This document shows, one piece after another, positions 33,633 through 44,008 of a stretch of DNA of 64,000 nt; positions within the stretch are counted from its first letter, which is position 1, and every line of letters starts with the position of its first letter. A model generated the notes under the pieces. It had not been told where the DNA came from. It was given only the letters and a program-made list of their open reading frames with translations, and ran no database searches. The DNA comes from Hygrocybe punicea (lineage: Eukaryota > Basidiomycota > Agaricomycetes > Agaricales > Hygrophoraceae): positions 2,542,001 through 2,606,000 of the forward strand of contig OY744467.1 of assembly GCA_963556145.1 (NCBI GenBank). Reading direction: 5' to 3'. A program made the position numbers and the translations under genes.

Positions 33633-35137
33633 TGCTAACTTGTCCAGCAACTTCTTCACCTTGGGATCCTTGGCATCTGTACTATCACCACACTTCAAGA
33701 TATCAAACTGTTTCAGCAAATGCTTGGCTATCAAGTTCATGATATGCAAGAAACAACCGATGCAGTTGACTTCAGAGAAATTGTTGAGCTGGAAGTCAAG
33801 TTTGGTAATCATTGTATCATTGCAGGATGCATTGTCCCAGGTCCCTGACAGGATCTGGTGGCCATTGATCTTTAGTATCACTCTCACATCACCCTGTGGG
33901 AGCTTCACTTACCTTGTGCTCAATTTGGAAGTCCTTTAGGATGCTGGCAAATGCTGTTGCCAAGTTGATGCCAGAATGGGATTTCACGACCTCCACAATG
34001 TCAAGGACCATACACAATGGTTTTCCCTTGTGTTCCAGGTGGACTGTCAGAGCTATGTATGCCTTATGGTTTGGGGATGTCCAAGCATCCATCGTGAAGC
34101 TGAGCTTGCCCTCAGTTTCCTACATCACATGTAAGTTCGCTGATACCCACTCCTTGCAATGCTTACTCACATATAGCATCTTTGCAATTCAGTTGTGCAT
34201 ATGCAGGAATACCAGCCTCACATCCCTGGACACCATGGATGGCGATGGGATGTAGTACTCTGGCCATCCTGTCTTCATCAAGGTATGAAATCCAGGATTG
34301 CTAATGATATTGAAGGGTCTCAAGTTCTCGCAAACCTAATGCACAATCTTGGCTCTGTTATTGTCAGTCTCCACTGGGCAGATGCAGGAATACGAGGGTG
34401 ACTCACTTGGTCTTGGTTTTGGTGTGCTGGCAATGTGAATAGGTAACAGCCCCTTTCTCTGTTCGCTCAAAGACAGCTGTAATGGAACCAGTGGTCTGCA
34501 GGGGTTTGACAATGTTCTTGCATGCCTCAGCAGCCATCTTGACAGTCCCTGCAACCTCAATAGCCTCAGCTCCCCAGCAAGACTTCATGTGTTTCCTCAA
34601 ATTGCTGGTCGACTTGGCATCATTCTTGTCTAGATAATGGCAAATACATTGCTTGCAACCCCTGGCAGCACACCTAAAGCTATGGTAGCAGTGGCCCCCT
34701 TCATAACCAACATTGGGGATGGGCTTGTAAAATGCATAGACAGGAGCATTCCATTCTTTGCTAAGTCGTTCTAATCACTCATTGATAGCGGTTCACTGGC
34801 ATGGATATAGTAGGGACTCACCAAGTTCGGCCTCAGCTCAGCCTCTGACTCAGCTCTGGAATGTTCTGTCCCAGCAGTGGCAGGCTCATCAGCGTCATCA
34901 TCCACGATGACCTCAACAGAGCTCAGCATTGCCTGTGTGCGCTACAGTCCCTATGATGGACTGAGATGACGTTGCTGATGCAGTGCCACCATCTGCTGAA
35001 CCAGACACTCTATGCGAGGACCCTTTCTGTACTTGTTTTGGGGCTGGATTCTCAACTGGTGAGGAAGCTCTCTTGCATTCGGTCCCAGTGCTAACAGGCT
35101 GAGCATGATTGGTTTTTTTTTTAGGGTGCTCAGGCAT

Positions 35138-35464
35138 GGTGGTGGAGGGTTAGGAACTGGGAACTGGGACAGGTACGGTGACCCTATAAATGGCTCTGTA
35201 GCATGTGCTTGTGGCCTGGCTTGTGGCCATTGAAGTGCACGTCATCATTGTTGAGATGCACCTTCATTGTCCAGTAGTGTATTTGTAAATTATATACTGG
35301 CAGGTAGTGGCACCTGCACCTTCATGTACCCATACCCGCGACCTGTGTGGGTTTTAAAAACCCATGCTGTAGCCTACAACTGACTGTATAAAATTGGATT
35401 GGAGGATCAGTGGAAACCAGCAGCCTATGTAAAATGGTAGCAAATTGCAGCCAGAGGTCTTTTT
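35138..35464. other. Spacer with possible end of hAT-3
   Basis: It holds the 5' flank of the hAT-3 transposase. At 35320-35373 a segment rich in ACCCATACCCGCG and GTGGGTTTT ends CCCATGCTGTAGCCTA, which resembles other hAT ends in this window. No gene is visible. Confidence 0.35.
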
Positions 35465-36853
35465 TATGAGGGTTTTCACTGGACAAAATTCATGTGATCA
35501 CTGGTGATAACTTGTTGATTATCAGATTACATAACTTGACACAAGTTATCATCTATTTTCACTGTGCTGCATTGTGCAATACCTATTATATTCCATGATA
35601 ACCCTTTAAGATGGGTGCACAGGACAGGACAGCACTGCATTGCACAACATATGAGAACCAGTGATAGTAAGTGCACTCCAGTGCACACTAGTGCATTCTG
35701 TGATGCACAATGCTTTCAAATGCTTTCCAATGCTTTCCAATGCTTTCTAAAGCATAAAATGTCTCTCTCTCACTCTGCTGCATTGTGCATAACATGGAAA
35801 GCATTTGTGAATCACAGAATGCACTAGTGTGCACTGAAGTGCACTTACTATCACTTGTTCTCATATGTTGTGCAATGCAGTGCTGTCCTGTCCTGTGCAC
35901 CCATCTTACAGCAGTTTTCATAAACATGCAGAAAAGTTGAAAAAAGATTTGAGGTGTAAAAATTTTGGACTTGGTGAAATGTCTCTTGTATCTCATGGAA
36001 TACTGCATGGATTGAGATGGTTATAGAGGGAAAGTTGTACTATTTCTTAAGGGCTTTCTACTCCTGTAATTACATTTGGACAATGTTTAGTGTATGGTCA
36101 GTTGTAGATGAAATAACAGGGAAACCAGGATTTTTTGAGACCCAAAATGATATTGTCAAATTATGGCATCAAATGAGCTCCTATGAAGAAGATTGTAGGG
36201 AGAAAATTGTTCATTTTTTCAAGGGCTAGAAGTACATATACCATGTTTTTCTTTATTTTTGTCTTGTGAGCTCATAATAAGAATTCTTGTGGCATTTCAT
36301 GCCTAATGCACACAATCATAGTATAGATGAAATATTGCCTCAAAGGAGAAAAATAAAGAAAAACACGGTATATGTACTTTTAGCCCTTGAAAAAATGAAC
36401 AATTTTCTCCCTACAATCTTCTTCATAGGAGCTCATTTGATGCCATAATTTGACAATATCATTTTGGGTCTCAAAAAATCCTGGTTTCCCTGTTATTTCA
36501 TCTACAACTGACCATACACTAAATATTGTCCAAATGTAATTACAGGAGTAGAAAGCCCTTAAGAAATAGTACAACTTTCCCTCTATAACCATCTCAATCC
36601 ATGCAGTATTCCATGAGATACAAGAGAAATTTCACCAAGTCCAAAATTTTTACACCTCAAATCTTTTTTCAACTTTTCCGCATGTTTATGAAAACCACTG
36701 TAATGGGTTATCATGGAATATAATAGGTATTGCACAATGCAGCACAGTGAAAATAGATGATAACTTGTGTTAAGTTGTGTAATCTGATAATCACCGGCAA
36801 TAACAAGTTATCACCAGTGATCACATGAATTTTGTCCCGTGAAAACCCTCATA
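35465..36853. repeat. Foldback element 1 (TATGAGGGTTTTCAC ends), with nested MITE
   Basis: The ends are TATGAGGGTTTTCAC and its inverse complement; arms meet near 36305 around an about 85-bp spacer. Once the nested MITE (35609-35906) is removed, the arms are about 500 bp each and nearly identical. The same 70-codon frame appears on both strands (36017-36229 and 36380-36592) simply because the arms mirror each other. TA at the outer edges could be a two-base target duplication. Confidence 0.88.
35609..35906. mobile_element. 298-bp palindromic MITE flanked by TA, Tc1/mariner-like
   Basis: It runs AGATGGGTGCACAGGACAGG to the inverse GTCCTGTGCACCCATCT, with arms of about 120-130 bp. TA lies on both sides (35607-35608 and 35907-35908). 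The opposite arm of the host foldback keeps the unoccupied site (ATAACCCATTACAGTGG when inverted), which shows insertion with TA duplication. Confidence 0.88.
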
Positions 36854-37062
36854 CTTTTTCAGTGGCACCATAAAGAGCTGCCAGTGCATGATGGTTTTTC
36901 AACATGCTCAGAATGTCGGAGGAAGTACTCATATACTATTCAAAATAAATATTCAATTTTAGATTGTACAAGTAACCTGGCAACCATCCCTTTGTGAGAG
37001 AACAAATCCTCAACAGAGCTTGCTCGTCAGCGTGAAGACAGGTTCGGTTACAGGTCTACAAG

Positions 37063-40000
37063 TCACCAACAAGAACAAAGTGGGGTCTTCGTTATCATCT
37101 CCAAGCGCTGCATGGACAGTCAACATGTGGTGCCAAAACAGTGAATACTTTGGTAGCTCACTTCAATAATGACCGTCCGTTTCAGTGTTTGCCCATCTTC
37201 CCCTTGCATCCAATCGTGATCTTGGCCTCTGTCGTTCGAACGAGTGTGACCAGACCAGCGGAAATGACTAGACGAGCTGGAGGCTTCCACATGCGAAGTT
37301 GACTTAGACATTGCAACAAGGTCTTCCTCCGCAATGGAGACTGCAGATGAAGCAACCTCGTGGACGGTGGGTAGCGGGCTGCCTGGGGGGGAAAATGGTG
37401 AAGCAGGTGCGTTAGGTGAAGGTATTAAATCGCTTTTGGGTGGATTTTTGACAGCTTTATTTGATGATTCCCCGACATCGACCTCTTCCTCCTCCTCGAT
37501 AACCGATTCCTCCACTCCCAGTCGCTTCAAGCTGGCCTCAACGGCATCTAGGCGCTCCAGATGCTCAAGAACGGTCACACCAGTCGTTCCAGGGTGCACA
37601 CGCTGGAATTTAGCGGCAAACGGGATGGGTCGAGAAGATTCTGTTGATACGCGCATCGGCGGGAAATCGCCCGCGGAACTCTGACTCCGTGTACGTCGTG
37701 GAAGGGGCACACTGTTCAACGAAAGCTGAGGGGAATATGTCGATGAACCGGGGACCGCGTCTTGGGTATTATCCTCTGCCATTTCAAGTTCGTCGTCCCA
37801 AACGAGTGCCTTGGTTCTTCGCGTCAGTTCAAGCGGGCCTTTGAAACGTCAGCTTTAGCGATGATATGAGCCGGGTCAATGTCACCTTCATCCTGTAGTG
37901 ACGCGTTAACCGGTAAAGTAGGGCAGTAGAATTGGAACATACCGAATGTCGTAAGGACTGAACAATATTCCAAGCCTGACCTTTGATAACTGCTAATTGT
38001 CTCTGCATAGGGATATTGATGTGCAGCTGTCATTGATGAGTTACTGCACTCACATTGAACATCTTTGGATGGAAATCCGGATCCACGGCAAAAAGATTTC
38101 GTAGTTGGAATGTGGTCTCTTCCCACCATGTTTTCGATGTCAAAAGGGGGAGAAAATGATTTCGCGTCCTTTCGCTGAATGGCCGTCCAACGACACTAAC
38201 AGGCAGATATAACCATCCGTACGTGTATGATCGCCATCCCTGAGGATGTTCGTGCGGGAATGAAAGTGAGTTATCAATGGCTGCAATGTGAATATGTGGT
38301 CGACTATAAATGTCCTGGAGATTGGAGCTCGAAGAAGACATTCTATTAACGGGAGGAATTGCGAAGGACACTGCTGGGTGAGGAGAACTTGTAGCAGAAT
38401 CGCCCCTTCGGAGTTCGCTCATTGAGGGCATCGATGTTCGAGTTGAACGAGTAGGAGCTATGTCAACGAGGGACTTTTCATGATCGCCTTCACAGTATTT
38501 AACCATGTAATTGTCTGCCCCCCGGTCCGTATTAAGCATGAGATAATCTGCGGGAGGCTCAAGACCCATATTTGCTAAGACAACGGTATATTTGCCTACC
38601 CAAGACCACAAGTCTATCACATAATTAGCAGTTACTCTTTATGTCAAGAAAGTAGCTTACTTTTCGAGTTCCTCGCGAAAACTTTGTTGGAGAACTTGAC
38701 TCCAGTAAAAAGGTCTCTGGGAATCACCCTCCTCTGTCACGTCGTAAAGAACTTGATCGTCCTCGTGGTCGGCGTCATCGTATAGGTCTTCTTCTCCTGT
38801 CTTGCCGCAGACCACCTTCAGTGCACTCAGAAACCTTTTTGTGAAACCACCCTTTCGATGCGTCGAGTCATCGAACGTATCGGATATTAAGCGACCAGGC
38901 CAGGGATGTTTGCGAAGAAAGTCAGATGCATCTGAGATAAACTTTCAATAACCAATAACGTTCGATGAAGAACGGGGTACCCTGGTAACCGTGCAAGAAG
39001 TACTGCATGCTACCAATTTTGTCCGGTAGTGGTTTACCTTTCTTGGCGGCATTCCTGTCCAGCCAGTCATAAAAAAAGGCCTGATTCGTGCGATCAGAGG
39101 GATACCTAATCAAGAAAATGATTACAAACCGGGCTTGACAACGAGACCACATGAGTCCGAGGGACAATGTGTAGGTTGAGCCGTTGATCCAGCAGTGACG
39201 CTGCAGCTTCAGAAATATAACTGGTGAAATACTTGAGGACGGTCGCAACCTGATAACCAAGGGCTCACCTGAGATTCGGTATAAGGCAGGTCCGACCGAA
39301 AGGAATGATCCACCGAAACTGCCGATGAATCCATTTAGTGGTCTACTGAAAAAGTAATAAGATGATTTATGGTATCAGGATGAGGTCGCCATTCGTAACC
39401 TTTGGATTTAGCCTGCCATACGGCTCTTCGTCCTTGGGCTTGAACACGCTAGAGTTCATAATAAACATAAGCGTCGTCAAGTGCCAACGACAATGCAGCA
39501 ACTCACGCAACGGTTTGAACCCGACCTTCCATTTTCGAACGCGCGAAGTAAGAGCCCGAAGATCCCTTGGTAATCATTTTGGGGTGGATACCTTCCGCGA
39601 TAGCATTTCTGACCGATTGCACCAGACTTTTTCTGTTGTTGAGAAATGTGAACCGGAAAACCTCAGAAATGAATCACCCATCAAAATCCGTCTGGTTCAT
39701 AACCGGTTTGTGATCAAGCGTCTTGTCCTGCAAAATATTGAGTCAGGTAGAAGCAAACTACACATATAAGTCAGATTGACCGGTTCAGCAAGTACAGCTG
39801 CATTGATGAAAGGTGGATCAAAGACAGTTCGAAATATTTCTTTCCTGGAGCGGTCGTCGACTTTCTTCTTCCGTTTTATTTTCTGTGCAATGGACTCCGT
39901 CCACCTGATGTACAATTATTATCTATAATCTGAATGAAGTCGATGACTCCATATGCTGACCTCTTGAATGCGTTGTCTAATTTCTTGAGATCTATAGTGC

Positions 40001-40130
40001 CTGGTTGAGGGGCGCGACGCAATCCACGCGTGAGACGTCGGTTTGATGGCGAGCGCTGCACGCCGTCTCCGATATCCGCCTCCTCGTCGGCAGTCTGTGA
40101 GAGAGGCTGATAGCCAGAAGGATTCGTCAT
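37063..40130 (-). CDS. Phosphatidylinositol 4-kinase type II (LSB6/PI4K2-like), many exons
   Basis: The enzyme makes PI4P on Golgi, endosomal and vacuolar membranes. The start MTNPSGYQPLSQTADEE is at 40130. Exon 1 ends at 39961 and splices to WTESIAQKIKRKK at 39904. Ordered landmarks: AAVLAEPDKTLDHKP, KGSSGSYFARSK (glycine loop), AVFKPKDEEPYGRLNPK (catalytic Lys), FFYDWLDRNAAKKGKPLP, QQSFREELEKLVVLDYLM, NTDRGADNYMVKYC (catalytic loop of type II kinases), IAAIDNSLSFPHEHP (metal-binding Asp) and YGWLYLP. After KGPLELTRRTKALVWDD (across a 47-nt intron at about 37845-37891) comes an acidic, Ser/Pro-rich tail of about 230 residues, ending across a last intron in RLEMITKTPLCSCW, stop at 37063-37065. 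All key motifs are present. About ten exons; not every junction was fixed. Confidence 0.9.
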
Positions 40131-40266
40131 TGAAGAGGCTAAACAAGTTCTATACGCAATATTGTTTCAATTCACATATGGCCCTAAGTTTCCCACGGAT
40201 TGGAATTAACAAACCTTGTATGCTCTAATTACGAGTTCTTTATCAGACCTGGTTCAGTGAGGGTTC

Positions 40267-41083
40267 TTACAGCCATTTGCATAATTCTTGGCAGTAAATG
40301 CACTTTTTTCAATCAATTGAGGAATATGGACTTGGTGGGATTTCCCATGCTGAATCTTGTATCTCATGAAATACTGCATGGATTGAGATGGGTATGGAGG
40401 GAAAGTTGTACTATTCTTGAAGGGCTATCTGCTCTTGTAATTATATTTGGACAATATTTAGTGGATGATGAGTTGTAGATGAAACAAGAGGTAAACCAGT
40501 ACTTTTTAACACCCAAAATAATATTGTCAAATTATGGCATCAAATGAGCTCCTATGAAGAAGATTGTAGGGAGAAAACTGTCCATTTTTTCAAGGGCTAG
40601 AAGTACATATACTGTATTTTTCTTTATTTTTGGTCTGTGAGTCCATAGTTATGATTCTTGTGGTATTTTACTCCCATGCAGACAAACAAAATATAGATGC
40701 AATATGGACTCAAAGAACAAAAATAAAGAAAAACACGGTATATGTACTTCTAGCCCTTGAAAAAATGGACAGTTTTCTCCCTACAATCTTCTTCATAGGA
40801 GATCATTTGATGCCATAATTTGACAATATTATTTTGGGTGTTAAAAAGTACTGGTTTACCTCTTGTTTCATCTACAACTCATCATCCACTAAATATTGTC
40901 CAAATATAATTACAGGAGCAGATAGCCCTTCAAGAATAGTACAACTTTCCCTCCATACCCATCTCAATCCATGCAGTATTTCATGAGATACAAGATTCAG
41001 CATGGGAAATCCCACCAAGTCCATATTCCTCAATTGATTGAAAAAAGTGCATTTACTGCCAAGAATTATGCAAATGGCTGTAA
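40267..41083. repeat. Foldback element 2, related to foldback 1
   Basis: Arms starting TTACAGCCATTTGCATAATT (40267) and ending with the inverse (41083) meet near 40675. The inner about 270 bp of each arm match foldback 1 (for example TGGCATCAAATGAGCTCC and CATTTTTTCAAGGGCTAG). The outer left flank reads TGAGGG, as in foldback 1, so the right tip may be lost. It lies 137 bp upstream of the PI4K start codon. Confidence 0.88.
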
Positions 41084-41479
41084 ATTAATTAATTAATTGA
41101 ACCCAGCCTTTGAACCTCATTACACCTTGACATCTTGAACCTGAACCACCACCTTTTCAATTTGGTACATAAATTTCATGATTTCTCATCTTGGCTGGTT
41201 TAAGCTCAGTTTTCCACATATAAACTCCAAAAAAATGTGTTTTGGATCAGGTGATATGCCTGCACCATTCAGGGTCCAATCCCAGTGAAAAGTAGCTATT
41301 GTGATATGTAATTACATTGATGGAAATCTTATCATTAGTGTGAATTACATCCCAAACAACAATTGACCATGGGCAATAAGTTTCTCATTTCACATATTTC
41401 TGATGATAATTCTGTTTCGATTCTATGGAGTGACATGATTTGTGATCATTCTACTTATTGCTGTACTGTCCGTGCTGTT

Positions 41480-41640
41480 CCTGTTCCCCCATCCCCGTTT
41501 CCCCGCTTCTCTGCTTCCCCGCTTCCCTGCTTCCCCTCCTGTTTCCCTGCTTCCCCTCCTGCTTCCTCACCTCCCCATTCATGCGCACCCTTGCCCGACC
41601 CTGCTGATATCCCGACCCATCTGCACTGACACCTTATTTT
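41480..41640. repeat. C/T-rich low-complexity tract
   Basis: Imperfect units of the type CCCCGCTTCCCTGCTTCCC run for about 100 bp. No gene is seen between 41084 and 41712. Confidence 0.6.
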
Positions 41641-41712
41641 GATCCATTTATCCCCACCAACACCGCTCTCGCCTTCACTTCCTTGAGTTCTTTCTTTGTT
41701 TTGGCACTAAGT

Positions 41713-43934
41713 TCATTGTATTGCTATAGTTACGCCAGTAGTCAGTAGACTCGTAAGGAAGTTCCAGTTACTTACCTGCTTCGTGGTGTTGTCCAAACTG
41801 TCCCACAGTGCATCGAATGCAGCCTTAGAAATAGAATTATTTTTGCAATACTCGACTGTGAAAAGATTCCTGACAGTCCTGGCATTAGTATACATCCTGC
41901 CATCAATCATCTAATCGACTTACTTTGGTACCAGTGTGTTGCTTGGAACCATCATTCGCTCCTTCTTCACAGCCAGCTTTTTCTTTCCTTTGGAGGTTGA
42001 TGTTGATGGCATGCTCATTGGTACTGCCAACTTGGAGGAGCTCGAGAGAGACTCGGAAGCAGAGGTAGCAGTGTGCTCAGAGGAGGCCGTTGCATTGGTA
42101 ATGCTCGTGGCTGGGTTGAGGGACTTAGGTGCTAACAAAATGGCAAAGTGTCGTCAATGTAATTAGTATTCAATACAAAATACTTATACTGGCATACCTA
42201 TTTTTACCAGTTTGGACAGGTCAGTTGCTACTATTTCAGTTGCCATTTCACTTTGCTAATGTGAGCAAGGCCGGTGGAAAGTATTCACAACTCACAATGG
42301 ACTCATAATCATGATCCCAGGTGAGGGAGAAGCTGGCGAGGGAGAAGCCAGTTTCTCAATCACTCCGGAAGTATCAGTTTTGTATGTAATCGGTTGCATG
42401 GCCAGTGTGCAATTTGAAAGGTTCATGAGGACACCCCCGGGTATGTCATTCATGTTAGTGTTCTCTGCCATGAAACTTGACACTGGTGGTATTGATGCCA
42501 GTGGTAGAAGTTCTGAGATGACGAAAGTCGGACTGACAGGTGTAGTCACTGAGGATGTCAATGCCATTGTTGGAATAGGGAAAGCTTGTAATCTAGTGTC
42601 GCAGTGTAGAGGAGAAAGCGGTGCTGCAGATGTCAAAGGAGAAACCTTCAGACAGTGAATCACAAGAGAAATTGGTTGCAGGGGAACTTAGCGTGGATTT
42701 GGACTCATCAGAGCCCTCGCTGGCAGCCTGAGAACTAGGCATTGTTGAAATGGGCTTTTGCGGGAGAGTGGGTATTTTGAACTTTTTTGACAGGCGAGTC
42801 GATGGGAGATTTGATGCACACTTCTGTGTAGTGGACGTAAATTCATTTTCATCAACTAACTCAATTGGAATGATCTCCTTCTTGATGGTTTTGCTGATCC
42901 CCAAGACATGCTTGCGATGCCAGCCTGAGTAAGTAGTCGTCACAATCTGGTCGACTTTCCAGTGGTTGTCACAATATCGCAGCTCTGGAATCTGTCTATA
43001 CATCTCAATGTGGTAGAAATTATGGACAGTCACTGATCCTTGACCCCACATCAGAGGAGCTTGACCCTGCCTCTGAAATTCAAGCCAAACCTCACGCGCT
43101 GCACTTGTTACATCTCGAATACGATATCCATTGAATGGCACCCCATTTGCATCCTCAATAAAAGTGAAGGACACATTTTCACCAGCTGCAATCCGCGATT
43201 GGCCTCGTGGACCAACAGTGTTGTTAAGCTCTGTGACCTCTTGTCCTTTGAGTTCTGACCAAGTCCTCCTCAACCAGTATTTGACCGCAGGGTAATCCCT
43301 TTGCAGCAGAGGTGCAAGTTACAGCAAGTAGTGTGTTGGATGAAATATGTAGCGATGATTCTGACGTGATAGATGGCCCAGGGTTTGGCACTGATCGTAT
43401 ACTATTGGCGAGCATGTTAAATGCCTCCCTGGAGTGTTATTAGTAGCACAAATGTAACTAGGAAATATGAAAGTGCTGGTGGAAACTCACTGTGACGACT
43501 CGAGTTTGGACTGCACACTGAGAAGTTTGTGGTAGATTTCTTGGTAGACTTTGCTCTGGAGTAAAGCATCATGATCTAGAGATTCGATTGAGAACTGGAT
43601 AGTGGGTATGTGCAATGGACGTGAAGAGTGCTGTAGATTGGACTGATCACAGTATTCTTCAACGTAAAAGTGAATATATGCGTACCAATTGTTGGGAAAA
43701 ACTTGGAGCCCAAGGCTCTTGCAAATTCCTGACACCTCTGGGAGCTCTGGATGGAGTTGTTTGATTGTGGACTTGATTTGTGATGGTGCCATGAGACGAA
43801 TGCAAATGAGGCAAAGGGTATGGTTCTAAGATGCTAGCTGGCAATTCAGAATAATCAGCAAGCTCGTTGACAAAGGAGCGCTCTGATGGAGAATAGGTGA
43901 GAGAACTGTCATGATGGTGGGGGAAGGCAGACAT
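41713..43934 (-). other. Unrecognised multi-exon gene, transposon-associated
   Basis: Minus-strand coding-like pieces follow one another: MSAFPHHHDSSLTYSPSER (43934), IKQLHPELPEVSGICKSLGL with FPNNWYAYIHFYVEEYC (43792-43487), a long block at 43273-42593 (FTFIEDANGVPFNGYRI, APLMWGQGSVTVHNFYH, IVTTTYSGWHRKHVLG), Ser/Thr-rich pieces at 42663-42292 and 42138-41920, and KAAFDALWDSLDNTTKQ (41910-41713). GT-AG introns of usual size could join them. I know no function. It is divergent from the 161-aa gene at 44009 and lies beside the Plavaka transposase; it may be an accessory gene of that element. Confidence 0.5.
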
Positions 43935-44008
43935 TGTCGTAGTATGGAGTCAAAGTGCATGTGAGCGTACAGTAGGTACATTACGTCACACTAACTGCTC
44001 TCACAACT

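Larger units (their letters stand above)
29641..35137 (-). pseudogene. Third hAT transposase (hAT-3), split by two insertions
   Basis: Reading down the minus strand: a basic N-terminus (35137-34913), a BED-like stretch ending LRKHMKSCWGAEAIEVAG (34600-34403), LRPFNIISNPGFHTLM at about 34300, and the core FTMDAWTSPNHKAYIALTVH (34092-33889) followed by SGTWDNASCNDTMITKLD (33908-33630). After the D1 insertion the frame resumes with LTNEQWSTIQLLPLVLASEW (31796-31600) and LQDVWTCWDSTYDMLKFP (31556-31270). After a second foreign stretch (about 30000-31230) comes the dimerisation tail YLTIPATSVNVKHIFSCGR (29994-29641). Stops such as N*IAKML (about 34190) show decay. GGGTTTT-rich sequences near 29290-29410 and 35320-35373 may be its ends, but no TSD was found. 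Confidence 0.75.

Noticed and set aside
29288..35373. Full boundaries of hAT-3 at 29288 and 35373
   Set aside because: Both places have GGGTTTT-rich, end-like sequences, but the flanking 8-mers (TTTACAAT and CAACTGAC) differ, so I did not call a complete element.
36017..36592. Identical 70-codon frame on both strands (MVIEGKLYYFLRAFYSCNY)
   Set aside because: The two frames are mirror images in the arms of a palindrome, and the related foldback 2 has stops in the same frame, so there is no sign of coding selection.
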